DNA of 54,706 bases, from assembly GCA_949287395.1 (NCBI GenBank), contig CASEFZ010000100.1, positions 1 to 54,706 of the forward strand, written 5' to 3'. Source of the DNA: an uncultured Verrucomicrobiota bacterium (GTDB taxonomy: Bacteria > Verrucomicrobiota > Verrucomicrobiia > Opitutales > Intestinicryptomonadaceae). The notes under the pieces are model-generated. The model was not told where the DNA came from, made no database searches, and saw nothing but the letters and a program-made list of their open reading frames with translations. Both the position numbers and the translations under genes were made by a program. Of this stretch, positions 37,138 to 44,590 are shown piece after piece. Each line of letters opens with the position of its first letter. Within the stretch, counting starts at the first letter, position 1.

Positions 37138-37214
37138 GATCTGTTTTGTTGTTTGTAAATTAAATTGCCCTATAAAAGCGCGCCCAAAGGTCAGCCGGGG
37201 AACCCCCAACATTC

Positions 37215-37784
37215 CTAACGACGCCTGTTAAACAAGTTCTGCGCTGCCTGCACGCCCCCGGAAACAAGAGCCCCAACACATGCGCCTATGTCCACCAAAT
37301 CTATCTTTGCGGCATCTATTTCGTCCAGCCTGCCCAAAACGTAGTCGGCCAAATCCATTCGGGGATCCGGTTTTCCTCCTATGCCAACCCTCACCCTGAC
37401 AAATTCGTTTCCGCACCTGGACATTATGTCTTCCACCCCGTTGTGCCCCCCGGAAGAACCGCCCACAGACAACTTCACCCGCCCTACTTCAAACGAGATG
37501 TCGTCGTGCACAACCGCGCATTCCGAGCACGCAACATTGTAAAACCTCAAAATTTTACCGAGGCATACGCCGCTGAGATTCATGTAAGAGTCTGAAAAGG
37601 CCAACACAACGCCCCTGCCGCGCAAATCAATTTTTGCGACATAGGCCCCGCAATACTTGTTGCGCGAAAACTCCGCGCCGCAACCGGCAGCCAGGCGCCT
37701 CACCAAAGACGCCCCCACATTGTGCCGAGTGCCGTCGTACTCGACCCCAAAGTTGCCAAGCCCCATTACAACCCTTACAGACAT
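37215..37784 (-). CDS. pth: Peptidyl-tRNA hydrolase
   Basis: A 189-residue enzyme that recycles tRNA from dropped-off peptidyl-tRNA. Motifs are VVMGLGNFGVEYDGTRHNVG (catalytic His), DSYMNLSGVCLGKI, VVHDDISFEVGRVKLSVGGSSGGHNGVEDI and FVRVRVGIGGKPDP. It lies 65 bases after rplY and 77 before rpsF, the usual rplY-pth-rpsF arrangement. Confidence 0.95.
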   Translation of the reverse strand: MSVRVVMGLGNFGVEYDGTRHNVGASLVRRLAAGCGAEFSRNKYCGAYVAKIDLRGRGVVLAFSDSYMNLSGVCLGKILRFYNVACSECAVVHDDISFEVGRVKLSVGGSSGGHNGVEDIMSRCGNEFVRVRVGIGGKPDPRMDLADYVLGRLDEIDAAKIDLVDIGACVGALVSGGVQAAQNLFNRRR

Positions 37785-37812
37785 TCAGTCTCCCTGTTAA
37801 AGAACCACGCGC

Positions 37813-37836
37813 GCCGCCCCAAGAACAAGGGGCGGC
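37813..37836 (-). other. GC-rich hairpin between rplY and pth
   Basis: A perfect 8-bp stem GCCGCCCC/GGGGCGGC with an 8-base loop, starting 14 bases after the rplY stop. There is no clean T-tract on either side, so it may be a partial terminator, an RNA-processing site or a stability element rather than a true terminator. Confidence 0.35.
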
Positions 37837-37849
37837 CAAAGCGCAAAAT

Positions 37850-38494
37850 TTATTTCTTGGCCGCCGCATCAGGTGCCGGAGCAGCAGCCGGTGCCGCAGC
37901 CTCTTCGCCGGCGGCAACGGGCTCTTCCTCTACCTCTATCAGGTTGCAGGTCACAAGTATATCCTCCAACTTGTGGGCCTCAAACTCCACACCTTCGGGA
38001 GCTTTCACGTCCTTGAGGTGGATTGCCTGCCCAACGTGCAAATCCGATATGTCTATGACAATCATCTCGGGAAGGTCGCGGGGACGGCACTTTACTGTCA
38101 CCTCGTGCTCGTGTATCTCTATGATGCCGTTCTCGTTCTTGACGCCGAAAGACTCTCCGACAAAGTGCAAGGGCAAAACAGCCTTCATTGGCTTTCCACG
38201 CACAACTTCCACAAAATCCACATGCGTCGGAACCCCGGAAATCGGATTCCTGTCAACAGCCTTCAGCATCGCAAAACGCGAATCCGTGCCGTCGTCGAAA
38301 TCTATCTCGAGAAGCACAGCCTTACCGCTTATTTCCTTCAAAGCGGAATCGAGCACCTTCGCGTCTATAAGAAGATTCTTTTCGCCGTTTTCGCCGTAGA
38401 TTACGGCGGGCACGCGCCCTTCCCTGCGGTAGGCTTTCGCCGAATTGCCGCCAACTTTTGTTCTGCTGGTTGTTTTGAGGTTTATCTGTTTCAT
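37850..38494 (-). CDS. rplY: 50S ribosomal protein L25/general stress protein Ctc
   Basis: A 214-residue long-form L25 (TL5/Ctc type). The N-terminal 5S-rRNA-binding domain has KTTSRTKVGGNSAKAYRREGRVPAVIYG, and the C-terminal beta domain has HVDFVEV, VPLHFVGESFGVKNENGIIEIHEHEVTVKCRPRDLPEMIVIDISDLHVGQAIHLKDV. It ends in a low-complexity Ala/Pro tail. It is the first gene of the long leftward cluster to ompH. Confidence 0.94.
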   Translation of the reverse strand: MKQINLKTTSRTKVGGNSAKAYRREGRVPAVIYGENGEKNLLIDAKVLDSALKEISGKAVLLEIDFDDGTDSRFAMLKAVDRNPISGVPTHVDFVEVVRGKPMKAVLPLHFVGESFGVKNENGIIEIHEHEVTVKCRPRDLPEMIVIDISDLHVGQAIHLKDVKAPEGVEFEAHKLEDILVTCNLIEVEEEPVAAGEEAAAPAAAPAPDAAAKK

Positions 38495-38607
38495 CTTCTG
38501 TCTCTATAATAAAAATATCCGCACCGAAACCTCTCGGAGACGGCGCATCCTATTTAAAAGATTCGCACTTTATTTGAGAAAAAAATAAAATCAACAAAAA
38601 TTTATCG

Positions 38608-39108
38608 TCAGATTGACATACCCATAATAAAATCGTTCATAAAAAAGCCGCTGCCTATGTCGAAGTCGCCCTCGCGAACTTTTTTCATGCCCATTTTCCG
38701 ATAAAAATCCAGCGCCTTATTGTTTCGATTGACGTTCAGTTCCAAAGTACACGGCTGGTTGCACAAGCCCTTGACGTGGACGATAGCCGCCTCGAAAAGC
38801 CGCCGCCCAACCCCTCTGCCCTGAAAATCCGGCAAGACATATATCTTTTGCAGATGAAAAAGCCTCTCACCCTGCCTTTCTACCGAAACATATCCAATTC
38901 CCCGCCCGCCCAGCCTGGCTATGTAGTATGCGTGTCCGTCCGCAAACTGCTTTAGCAGGCTCTTGCGCGAATACATCCAGTCCATCATATATTCGGTCTG
39001 CTCCGGCGAAAGGATCTCCGCATAGGTGCGCGGAAAAGCAACATTTGCAATCTCCATTATCAGCGGTATGTCCGCCTCGGAGGCGCGCGATATATCAATT
39101 AAACACAT
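38608..39108 (-). CDS. GNAT-family N-acetyltransferase
   Basis: A 166-residue protein. The start at ATG 39108 is chosen because GGAGG lies 8 bases upstream; an ATG at 39123 overlaps the cutA stop. GNAT features are ISRASEADIPLIMEIANVAF, the core strand YIARLGGRGIGYVSVE, the acetyl-CoA loop YVLPDFQGRGVGRRLFEAA (Q/RxxGxG/A type) and LNVNRNNKALDFYRKMGM. The order matches RimI/PhnO-like acetyltransferases. The substrate is unknown. It is probably translationally coupled to cutA. Confidence 0.88.
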   Translation of the reverse strand: MCLIDISRASEADIPLIMEIANVAFPRTYAEILSPEQTEYMMDWMYSRKSLLKQFADGHAYYIARLGGRGIGYVSVERQGERLFHLQKIYVLPDFQGRGVGRRLFEAAIVHVKGLCNQPCTLELNVNRNNKALDFYRKMGMKKVREGDFDIGSGFFMNDFIMGMSI

Positions 39109-39116
39109 TTTCTTTC

Positions 39117-39121
39117 CCTCC
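39117..39121 (-). promoter_or_regulatory. Shine-Dalgarno that fixes the acetyltransferase start
   Basis: GGAGG on the minus strand, 8 bases before ATG 39108 and just inside the end of cutA. It favours 39108 over the ATG at 39123. Confidence 0.7.
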
Positions 39122-39122
39122 A

Positions 39123-39461
39123 TTAAAGAGCGCCGCCGCCCGGACCCGAAACTTCTCCGTTGACCCATTGGGCATATCCAAAAGACGCCTGCGCTTCTAA
39201 AGCAAGCCACTGCGGACATTCGTAAGGATGCTGCTTCAGGAACGACTCCCTGGCCAAATCAAGTTTGCCAAAGGGAATTTTTAGCGACACCGGTATTTCG
39301 CGCTCGTCGCAATATGTACCTTTCCAAACATAAACCGATCTTATCTCGCCGCCTATTTGCGCGCACGCGGCCAGCCCCGACTTAACAAGCTCGGCGCACA
39401 CCCTATTGGCGGACTTGTCGTCGGGAAAAGTTGTCAAAACTACCGCAACCTTGTTTTCCAT
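39123..39461 (-). CDS. cutA: Divalent-cation tolerance protein CutA
   Basis: A 112-residue cytoplasmic trimer-forming protein. It begins VAVVLTTFPDDKSANRVCAELVKSGLAACAQI and has SVYVWKGTYCDEREIPVSLKIP, then HPYECPQWLALEAQASFGYAQWV, which match CutA1. CutA is linked to copper and other metal tolerance in E. coli but its function is still unclear. It overlaps the next gene's alternative ATG by one to three bases. Confidence 0.92.
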   Translation of the reverse strand: MENKVAVVLTTFPDDKSANRVCAELVKSGLAACAQIGGEIRSVYVWKGTYCDEREIPVSLKIPFGKLDLARESFLKQHPYECPQWLALEAQASFGYAQWVNGEVSGPGGGAL

Positions 39462-39628
39462 GCGCCAAGTTAATGACGTTAAAAAAAATTTTTCAACGCC
39501 TTTTTGCGGAAAGAAAAAATCGCTTGAAATTCGCGGGCTGGGCCGCTATACCTATCGTCGAAAAGGGGCGCATTGCGGGGCGCGGGGTGCGTTCCGCGGT
39601 GGGGGCGTCGGAAAGGTTTACGGGAAAC

Positions 39629-41020
39629 ATGAATACATCGAGAAGGTCGTTTTTAAAAGGTGTCGGGCTGGCAACGTCGGCAATGTTTTTGTCGTCTAAG
39701 GCGTGGGCCAACACAAAGGGGGCAAATTCAAAATTTCGCGTTGCGATAGTTGGGGTTGGCGGACGCGGCGATGCGGCAGTTGGTTCGCTCATGTCGTGCC
39801 CGGAGGCTAAAGTTGTGGCGTTTTGCGATGTCGACGACAGGCAGGCCGCCAAAAATTACAAAAAATATCCCGATGTTCCGCGTTTCCGCGACTACCGCGT
39901 AATGCTCGACAAGATGGGCAAGCAGATCGACGGCGTGGCTGTCTGCACTCCCGACCACATGCACTTCCCGATTTGCGCATGGGCCATAGCCAACGGCAAG
40001 CACGTTTTCTGCGAAAAACCACTTGCCCGCACAATATGGGAAACGCGCGAACTTAAGCGCCTTGCCAAAGAGGCGGGCGTATTCACCCAGATGGGCAACC
40101 AGGGGCACTCAATGGAGGGCTGGCGCAACCTCAGGGAATGGACTGAGGCGGGCATACTCGGCGAAATAGAAGACATATATTGCTGGACCGACCGCGCAAT
40201 ATGGCCCCAGGGGGAATCGCTAAAAATTCCCGCGGGAGAGCCGGTGCCGCCGGAGGTCGACTACAATTTGTGGCTTGGGGTTGCCCCCTACCAGCCCTAC
40301 AACAGGGCCATATTGCCCTTTGCATGGCGCGGTTTGCGCAACTACGGCACGGGCGCCGCGGGCGACATGGCCTGCCATTTTCTCGATGTTCCGTATTCAG
40401 GCTTGGAGCTTGGCATGCCCGACACAATAGTGGGCAATGCCGACAAAGCCTCCGACTACAGCTGGCCGAAGAGCGCGGATTTTGTGATGACTTTCACCAA
40501 CAAGTTCGGCAAAGACGGCAAGATTAGGCTGCACTGGTTCGACGGCGGCCGCAAGCCAAAGGAAATCAAGAGGGTTCCCCAGCAATATTTTGAGGAAGCG
40601 AAGAAAAGGAACGGCTACGAAGACAGGAACCAAACCTTTATTGTCGGCACAAAAAACACCATGACCGGGAATTTCTACGGCGCCACTTCCATTTTGTTCC
40701 CGCGAGAAAAGATGCGCGATGCGCTGCGCGACAAAATTTTCCCCGAAAAGAAAATACCGCGTTCAGTTGCGCCCGGCAATCCGCACGCCGAATGGGCAAA
40801 GTGCTGCGTTGCGGGCGTCAATCCTCCGGCGAATTTTGATTATTCCGCGCCGTTTACAGAGTTTGCGCTGTTGGGAATGGTTTCCGCCCTGTTGCCGGGG
40901 AGAGAGCTCAAATACGATTCCAGCACCATGACATTCCCGAATTGTCCGGAGGCGAACGCCTTTACAAAGTCTCTGTACAATTACAGAAAAGAGTTCCTGC
41001 CATCGGCGGTAAAGCTTTGA
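39629..41020 (+). CDS. Tat-exported Gfo/Idh/MocA oxidoreductase, copy 1
   Basis: A 463-residue protein from ATG 39629, where a twin-arginine signal starts (MNTSRRSFLKGVGLATSAMF). An open frame extends upstream to 39431 but has no signal features and overlaps cutA. The NAD(P)-binding Rossmann fold is FRVAIVGVGGRGDAAV, with FCDVDDRQAAKNY. The family catalytic segment GKHVFCEKPLARTIWE contains EKP, and VCTPDHMHFPI and the long alpha/beta domain follow. Periplasmic family members in Verrucomicrobia probably oxidise or rearrange sugars or inositols with a tightly bound cofactor. The paralogue at 41107 follows 86 bases later and is about two-thirds identical by eye. Confidence 0.88.
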   Translation: MNTSRRSFLKGVGLATSAMFLSSKAWANTKGANSKFRVAIVGVGGRGDAAVGSLMSCPEAKVVAFCDVDDRQAAKNYKKYPDVPRFRDYRVMLDKMGKQIDGVAVCTPDHMHFPICAWAIANGKHVFCEKPLARTIWETRELKRLAKEAGVFTQMGNQGHSMEGWRNLREWTEAGILGEIEDIYCWTDRAIWPQGESLKIPAGEPVPPEVDYNLWLGVAPYQPYNRAILPFAWRGLRNYGTGAAGDMACHFLDVPYSGLELGMPDTIVGNADKASDYSWPKSADFVMTFTNKFGKDGKIRLHWFDGGRKPKEIKRVPQQYFEEAKKRNGYEDRNQTFIVGTKNTMTGNFYGATSILFPREKMRDALRDKIFPEKKIPRSVAPGNPHAEWAKCCVAGVNPPANFDYSAPFTEFALLGMVSALLPGRELKYDSSTMTFPNCPEANAFTKSLYNYRKEFLPSAVKL

Positions 41021-41106
41021 GTTTTGGAAGCGCTTTGCGCCGATGCGGGCGGAGGGCGCAACAGAAGGCATTTTTTTAATGAATTCCAACAAAAGGAAAG
41101 ATATAT

Positions 41107-42480
41107 ATGATTAAGAGAAGAGAGTTCCTAAAGGGCGCGGCGGCGTTGTCGTCTTTGATGATATTGCCGTCCTGCGCGACAAGCAAGGTAAAGAGGGCCA
41201 ATTCCAAGTTGCAGGTGGCCATAGTCGGAGCTGGCGGGAGAGGTCGCGCGGCTGTTGATTCCATTGCGGCAAGCAGCGACGCGCGTTTGGTTGCCTTCTG
41301 CGATGTGGACGACGCAAGGGCTGCGGACACGTATAAAAAATATCCCGACATTCCGCGTTTCCGCGACTACCGCGTAATGCTGGATAAAATGGACAAAGAC
41401 ATAGACGCGGTTGCCGTTTGCACGCCCGACCACATGCACTATCCGATTTGCGCGTGGGCCATAGCCAAGGGCAAACATGTTTATTGCGAAAAGCCCCTGA
41501 CCCGCACGGTCTGGGAAGCGCGCGAATTGCAGCGCTTGGCTGACGAGGCTGGCGTGTTCACCCAGATGGGCAACCAGGGTCACACTAACGACGGCTGGCG
41601 CCTCATAAGGGAATGGAGCGATGCCGGACTTCTTGGCGAAATAGAAGATATCTACTGCTGGACGAACCGTCCCATATGGCCCCAGGGCGGCCTGAAGGTT
41701 CCGCCGGGAGAGCCCGTACCGGCCACTTTGGACTACAATTTGTGGTTGGGTGTTGCGCCCTATCAGCCCTACAACAAGGCTATACTTCCCTTTACTTGGC
41801 GCGGTTTGCGCAATTACGGCACTGGAGCTGCCGGCGACATGGCGTGCCACTTCCTCGATGTTCCATACTCTGGTTTGGAGCTTGGCTATCCCACGAAGGT
41901 GAAGGCAAATTCAACCCCCTTCTCCGACTACGATTGGCCCAAGGCGGCCTCCGCGGAAATGGAGTTTGCAAACAAGAGGGGCAAGGGCGGAAAGATCAGG
42001 CTGCACTGGTTTGACGGCGGCCGCAGGCCCAAGGAGGTCAAGAGGGTTGACGAGGCATTTTTGACCGACAAGCGCAATGACAACTGCACGTTCATAGTGG
42101 GCACAAAGCAGACTGTGTACACGAATGAATACGGACAGGGCACCACAATCTATCCGCGCAACATTATGCGCGATTTGGCCAAGGGCGGAAAGCTTCCCGC
42201 CAAGACGATTGCGCGTTCAACCAAGCCGGGCAATCCCCATCAGGAATGGGCGAAGGCGTGTGTTGAGGGCAAAAACCCGATGGGCAACTTCAACTATGCG
42301 GCGCCCTTCACTGAGATGGTTCTCTTGAACATGGTGGCTGTTTTGAATCCGAATAAGGAGCTTGAATACGACCCGATCAACATGAAGTTCCCGAAGAACC
42401 CCGAGGCCGACAAGTATCTGCGTTCACTCTACGCCTACAAGGAGGAATTCCTTCCTTCCAAACCCAGCTGGTGGTGGTAA
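41107..42480 (+). CDS. Tat-exported Gfo/Idh/MocA oxidoreductase, copy 2 (putative lipoprotein)
   Basis: A 457-residue protein with signal MIKRREFLKGAAALSSLMILPSCATS. It combines a twin-arginine motif with a lipobox-like LPSC, so it may be a Tat lipoprotein, unlike copy 1. It has the Rossmann fold LQVAIVGAGGRGRAAV, VCTPDHMHYPICAWAIAKGKHVYCEKPLTRTVWEA, and the same later blocks as copy 1 (YCWTNRPIWPQG, LWLGVAPYQPYNKAILPF, RGLRNYGTGAAGDMACHFLDVPYSGLEL). AAGGAAAG about 8 bases upstream supports the start. The protein ends in WWW. It arose by tandem duplication, and a terminator follows. Confidence 0.88.
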   Translation: MIKRREFLKGAAALSSLMILPSCATSKVKRANSKLQVAIVGAGGRGRAAVDSIAASSDARLVAFCDVDDARAADTYKKYPDIPRFRDYRVMLDKMDKDIDAVAVCTPDHMHYPICAWAIAKGKHVYCEKPLTRTVWEARELQRLADEAGVFTQMGNQGHTNDGWRLIREWSDAGLLGEIEDIYCWTNRPIWPQGGLKVPPGEPVPATLDYNLWLGVAPYQPYNKAILPFTWRGLRNYGTGAAGDMACHFLDVPYSGLELGYPTKVKANSTPFSDYDWPKAASAEMEFANKRGKGGKIRLHWFDGGRRPKEVKRVDEAFLTDKRNDNCTFIVGTKQTVYTNEYGQGTTIYPRNIMRDLAKGGKLPAKTIARSTKPGNPHQEWAKACVEGKNPMGNFNYAAPFTEMVLLNMVAVLNPNKELEYDPINMKFPKNPEADKYLRSLYAYKEEFLPSKPSWWW

Positions 42481-42514
42481 AACGGCGCTAAAAGTTCAAC
42501 TTCCAATATTTCAG

Positions 42515-42541
42515 GCCGGCGGAAATTCCGCCGGCTTTTTT
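42515..42541 (+). terminator. Rho-independent terminator after the Gfo/Idh/MocA pair
   Basis: GCCGGCGGAA pairs with TTCCGCCGGC, followed by T residues, about 35 bases after the stop. Confidence 0.9.
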
Positions 42542-42635
42542 GTGAAAAAACCGAGCGCCGGGCGCGGCTTGAAGGAGGAAAATTTTTTTCGGAGAAAAAA
42601 AATGTTGATTTTTGAGAGAAGCGCCGTTTAATCGG

Positions 42636-42648
42636 GCGAATTATAGAT
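42636..42648 (+). promoter_or_regulatory. GCGAATTATAGAT element, copy 1
   Basis: The 13-base sequence GCGAATTATAGAT ends exactly 21 bases before the start of the small basic protein. An identical copy lies at 44557-44569 with the same spacing to another start. It contains a TATAGA that could be a -10 box, but no good -35 is seen at the usual distance. Confidence 0.45.
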
Positions 42649-42669
42649 TTTTAAATCAAGGAGTAATTT

Positions 42670-42828
42670 ATGTCGCAACATACAAGTTTAAAAAGTGGTG
42701 GGTCTTCGTCTTCAAAGAAGCGCAGCGTGTTGAAGCGTTTTGAGCGCATTGATTTGCTCCGCAAGCGCGGGACGATAAAGGAGGTCAAGCGCGTGACGGG
42801 TTTGCCCAAGACCAAGCCTGCGGAATAA
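42670..42828 (+). CDS. Small basic protein of the Verrucomicrobia/Chlamydiae type
   Basis: A 52-residue protein beginning MSQHTSLK, with a Ser/Gly linker, then KKRSVLKRFERIDLL and ending VTGLPKTKPAE. It is strongly basic and has no membrane segment. AAGGAG six bases upstream gives one of the best ribosome-binding sites in the window, and a terminator follows, so expression is probably high. As I recall, this family (small basic protein, TIGR04137) is restricted to the PVC superphylum and is of unknown function; a ribosome- or RNA-linked role is plausible from the charge. Confidence 0.85.
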   Translation: MSQHTSLKSGGSSSSKKRSVLKRFERIDLLRKRGTIKEVKRVTGLPKTKPAE

Positions 42829-42851
42829 GTTGGCTTTAGCGTGTTTTTATT

Positions 42852-42886
42852 GCGCGACGGCGGCAACGCGGCCATCGCGCTTTTTT
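42852..42886 (+). terminator. Rho-independent terminator after the small basic protein
   Basis: GCGCGA...TCGCGC stem with a GC-rich apex, followed by six T residues, 24 bases after the stop. Confidence 0.8.
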
Positions 42887-42977
42887 GTGCGTGGATGACT
42901 CCTGCCGCGAAGTATCGCGGCACACTCAGTGCAAAGCCAAATTTTTTCCTTCCTGGGCGCAAGCGGACAAAAGTGTG

Positions 42978-43005
42978 TTGACTTGCGTGCGGATTTAGAG
43001 ATAAT
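42978..43005 (+). promoter_or_regulatory. Sigma-70-type promoter of pta
   Basis: TTGACT at 42978-42983 and GATAAT at 43000-43005 are separated by 16 bases. The -10 ends 48 bases before the pta start. Confidence 0.65.
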
Positions 43006-43053
43006 GTTTCGGAACATTCAACCTTGCGGCGAATCTCAAAAAAGAGAAAAGAT

Positions 43054-44088
43054 ATGTCACTTGTAAAAAGACTTTCGGCACGTTTGCAAAACCACCCAAA
43101 GCGCCTTGTTTATGCGGAGGGTTCCGATCCCCGCGTACTGCAGGCGGCTCGGCAGTTCGCCACAAAAAAGTTGGGGGTGCCCTTCCTTGTAGGGGACAAA
43201 GAGGAAATAGAGCGCACTGCGCATTCGATAGACGTGCGCCTTGACGGAATGAAAATAATCCAGCCAGAGCTTGCTGACGACTTCGAAGATATGGCAAAAA
43301 CTTTTAACGGCATGCCGAAATTCCGCGGCTATGAGCCGGAAACAGCCAGGGAATTGCTGAAAAAGTCCGGCTACTACGCCACAATGATGCTTATGACTGG
43401 GCGCGCCGATGCCGTTGTCATAGGTGCTACGATAGCAAGTTCAAGTTCATTGAGGCAAATTTTCCAAATAGTGCCGCTGCAGAAGTCGATAAAGACGGCG
43501 AGTTCCATGATGGTTTTGGCATCAGACAGCGAGGAGCTTGGAATAAACGGAGATCTGTTTATGGCGGACTGCGGCGTAATACCAAACCCGACTGAGGAGC
43601 AACTTTCCGACATAGCGGTGACAACGGCAACTTTGGTAAACCATCTTACGCTGGAAAAGCCGAAAGTTGCAATGCTGGCGTATTGTTCCAAATCTTCGGC
43701 AACGGTTGACCCGAATGTTTTAAAAATGAAGGCGGCAACGGCGCTCGCCCATGAAAAGGCAATGGCGCAGGGCCTTGATATAGACATAGACGGGGAATTG
43801 CAGGTGGACGCGGCGCTGAGGCCGGTTGTGGCCGAACTCAAGGGAATAAACTCGTCCGTGGCAGGAAGGGCGAATATTTTGATTTTCCCCGATCTCAACT
43901 CCGGGAATACGGCTTACAAGCTGGTGCAGATAACCTCGGACGTAAAGTGCTACGGCCAAATTATGACAGGCCTGACAAAACCTGTTGCGGAAATATCCCG
44001 CGGGGCGAGCGTGGACGATATTTTCGGGACAAGTGTAATTGTCGCGGCGCAGGCGGTTGACCGCAAATTCTATTCTTTTGAGGAATAG
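43054..44088 (+). CDS. pta: Phosphate acetyltransferase
   Basis: A 344-residue enzyme that interconverts acetyl-CoA and acetyl phosphate, started at ATG 43054 (MSLVKRLSARLQ). The single catalytic domain, without the DRTGG/P-loop extension of the E. coli enzyme, includes RLVYAEGSDPRVLQAA, MLMTGRADAVVIGATIAS, ADCGVIPNPTEEQLSDIA, DGELQVDAALRPVVA and IFPDLNSGNTAYKLVQ. It supports acetate fermentation or acetate activation together with an acetate kinase, which is not in the window. It stands as its own transcription unit with a good promoter and terminator. Confidence 0.92.
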   Translation: MSLVKRLSARLQNHPKRLVYAEGSDPRVLQAARQFATKKLGVPFLVGDKEEIERTAHSIDVRLDGMKIIQPELADDFEDMAKTFNGMPKFRGYEPETARELLKKSGYYATMMLMTGRADAVVIGATIASSSSLRQIFQIVPLQKSIKTASSMMVLASDSEELGINGDLFMADCGVIPNPTEEQLSDIAVTTATLVNHLTLEKPKVAMLAYCSKSSATVDPNVLKMKAATALAHEKAMAQGLDIDIDGELQVDAALRPVVAELKGINSSVAGRANILIFPDLNSGNTAYKLVQITSDVKCYGQIMTGLTKPVAEISRGASVDDIFGTSVIVAAQAVDRKFYSFEE

Positions 44089-44118
44089 GCTTTGCGAACT
44101 CGCGCGCCGGAGTGTGGG

Positions 44119-44160
44119 GGAACCGCAATAACGAATACTTGTGGTTGCGCGGTTCCTTTT
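44119..44160 (+). terminator. Rho-independent terminator after pta
   Basis: GGAACCGC pairs perfectly with GCGGTTCC across a 22-base loop that can fold further, followed by TTTT, about 30 bases after the pta stop. Confidence 0.65.
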
Positions 44161-44296
44161 CCACGGGCAAACGAAACAGGTGTATTGATTTTGAACGCGC
44201 GAATATAAAAAAATTTTTATAGTTTGGGCGTAGAGAGGAAAAATGCCGGCTTGAAACGGGCGTATCTTTTTTTGCGGGTATCGGCGGGGGAGGAAT

Positions 44297-44327
44297 CGGT
44301 GCAATGCAAGGTTGCATCGATTTTTTT
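44297..44327 (+). terminator. Terminator-like hairpin far downstream of pta
   Basis: CGGTGCAA pairs with TTGCATCG (one G-T pair) around a 7-base loop, followed by seven T residues. It is 209 bases after the pta stop, so it may end a readthrough transcript or a short RNA. Confidence 0.5.
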
Positions 44328-44556
44328 GCGTCCAGATGCCGCAATTAGGCGCAAAAGGGAGAGGCAATATTCGCCCATTTGGCGGCACAGACAAAGTATC
44401 CCCAATTTTAAGCAAAAACTGAAAATGTTTTTTAATTAAAAAAATTACTGATTCTTTAAAGCCGTCTACTTTTGAAAGGCGAAAACAATAAAAACACTCC
44501 TTTTGCGCGGAAATAAAATTGGGAAGGAGGGATTAAAAAAATCCAAAATGGTTGAC

Positions 44557-44569
44557 GCGAATTATAGAT
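44557..44569 (+). promoter_or_regulatory. GCGAATTATAGAT element, copy 2
   Basis: Identical 13-mer to the copy at 42636-42648, again exactly 21 bases before a start codon (44591). Confidence 0.45.
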
Positions 44570-44590
44570 GCTGTTTGATTTTAGGCGAGT

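Larger units (their letters stand above)
44161..44590. other. Intergenic region upstream of the CxxCH protein
   Basis: About 430 bases with no convincing gene. A short ORF at 44224-44439 lacks family features. A second terminator-like hairpin and the shared GCGAATTATAGAT element are listed separately. Confidence 0.4.

Noticed and set aside
39431..39628. In-frame N-terminal extension of the first Gfo/Idh/MocA protein
   Set aside because: It overlaps cutA and would bury the twin-arginine signal that begins at ATG 39629.
42651..42962. Leftward ORF across the small basic protein
   Set aside because: It is antisense to a gene with a strong Shine-Dalgarno and family resemblance.
44224..44439. Rightward ORF of 71 codons downstream of pta
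   Set aside because: It spans a terminator-like hairpin and shows no conserved features.
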